Below, in pieces: positions 6,843 to 7,287 of a stretch of DNA of 7,287 bases. Source of the DNA: an uncultured Bacilli bacterium (lineage in GTDB: Bacteria; Bacillota_I; Bacilli_A; RF39; UBA660); NCBI GenBank assembly GCA_947626215.1, contig CANQRJ010000071.1:1-7287 (forward strand), written 5' to 3'. Position numbers and translations under genes: made by a program. Position 1 is the stretch's first letter; every line of letters starts with the position of its first letter. Under the pieces are notes generated by a model. That model saw only the letters and a program-made list of their open reading frames with translations, was not told the origin of the DNA and did not search any database.

Positions 6843-7287
6843 ATGAGACCGTTTTTGAAATGGGCTGGCGGAAAGAGACAAATACTAACACAAATAAAGC
6901 GATATATTAATAATGATATCATGAATGAAAAAACTAAATATTTTGAACCTTTTGTCGGAGGTGGATCTCTATTTTTTGACCTTGCTAGAAATAATTGTAT
7001 CATTAATGATTTTAATTCTGAGATTGTTAATGTTTATAAAGTTATTAAAGAACATCCGAAAGGATTAATAAGAATGTTAAAAACTCATCAAAAAAGGGAT
7101 TCTGAAAACTATTATTATATTATTAGAAATATGGATAAAGATCCTAAATTTTGTAAGATGGGAAATGTTAAAAAGGCTGCAAGAACTATCTATCTTAATA
7201 AAACATGCTTTAATGGGCTTTTTAGAGTAAACAAAGATGGATATTTTAATACACCTAGAGGAAAATACAAAAATCCATTAATATGTG
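6843..7287 (+). CDS. Dam-family (D12 class) adenine-N6 DNA methyltransferase, partial
   Basis: The first 148 residues of a D12-class methyltransferase; the gene runs off the right edge. Motif X FLKWAGGKRQIL (4-15) and the S-adenosylmethionine motif I FEPFVGGGSLFF (34-45) are clear. INDFNSEIVNVY (54-65) matches the family's NDxNxxLxxxY block. IYLNKTCFNGLFRVN and the following GYFNTPRGKY match the region seen in Dam and DpnM (DpnIIA). The catalytic motif IV (DPPY), expected some tens of residues further on, lies outside the window. The enzyme moves a methyl group from S-adenosylmethionine to adenine N6. GATC is the commonest target of this family, but EcoRV-type relatives have other sites, so specificity is not proven. 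Placed last in the operon, it probably marks host DNA against the PLD-SNF2 restriction component; an orphan role is possible. Start ATG 6843 is backed by TAAGGAG. Confidence 0.93.
   Translation, partial: MRPFLKWAGGKRQILTQIKRYINNDIMNEKTKYFEPFVGGGSLFFDLARNNCIINDFNSEIVNVYKVIKEHPKGLIRMLKTHQKRDSENYYYIIRNMDKDPKFCKMGNVKKAARTIYLNKTCFNGLFRVNKDGYFNTPRGKYKNPLIC

Noticed and set aside
4161..7003. Minus-strand open frames of about 60-90 codons (4161-4361, 5267-5458, 6152-6337, 6731-7003)
   Set aside because: All lie opposite well-supported plus-strand genes, have no recognisable domains or ribosome binding sites, and are rich in residues expected from antisense reading of AT-rich codons.
1..7287. Depletion or clustering of GATC sites as a sign of Dam specificity
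   Set aside because: About fourteen GATC sites are scattered through the coding part, roughly what base composition predicts by eye. Their absence from the leader is not significant at that density.

Overview
The window is a very A+T-rich stretch of bacterial DNA. Purine-rich Shine-Dalgarno sites (GAGG, GGAGG, GGAG, AAGGAG), sigma-A-like promoter boxes and Trp written as TGG fit a low-GC Firmicute (Bacilli or Clostridia type). Fusobacteria or another low-GC lineage cannot be excluded from sequence alone.

Layout. Positions 1-629 contain no intact gene. They hold a short decayed-looking coding remnant on the minus strand (about 29-115), a weak AT-rich hairpin, and two good candidate promoters pointing right (225-253 and 525-553). 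The rest is one tightly packed plus-strand operon. Gene 1 (630-3065) is an 811-residue protein with a helix-turn-helix like sigma-70 region 4, set among several predicted winged-helix segments. Gene 2 (3052-4350) is a ParB/Srx-fold protein. Gene 3 (4343-6830) is a phospholipase D nuclease fused to a SNF2-type helicase/ATPase, split into two overlapping reading frames by a one-base frameshift at an A6 run (5700-5705). Gene 4 (6843 to the window edge) is the N-terminal half of a Dam/D12-class adenine-N6 DNA methyltransferase. Genes 1/2 overlap by 14 bp and genes 2/3 by 8 bp. Gene 4 starts 12 bp after gene 3 ends, with a strong ribosome binding site.

How the parts may work together (inference). 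A DNA adenine methyltransferase next to a PLD nuclease fused to a DNA translocase looks like the modification and ATP-dependent restriction arms of an anti-phage system. The theme resembles pieces of DISARM (PLD, SNF2 helicase, methyltransferase) and the CglI/NgoAVII restriction enzymes (PLD nuclease plus SF2 ATPase). The two upstream partners, a sigma-region-4-like multi-winged-helix protein and a ParB-like protein, are not part of either system as I know them. I do not recognise the four-gene set as a named system. It is the best candidate in the window for something undescribed. The nuclease-helicase gene is broken in this copy as read, either by a sequence error, recent inactivation or phase variation.
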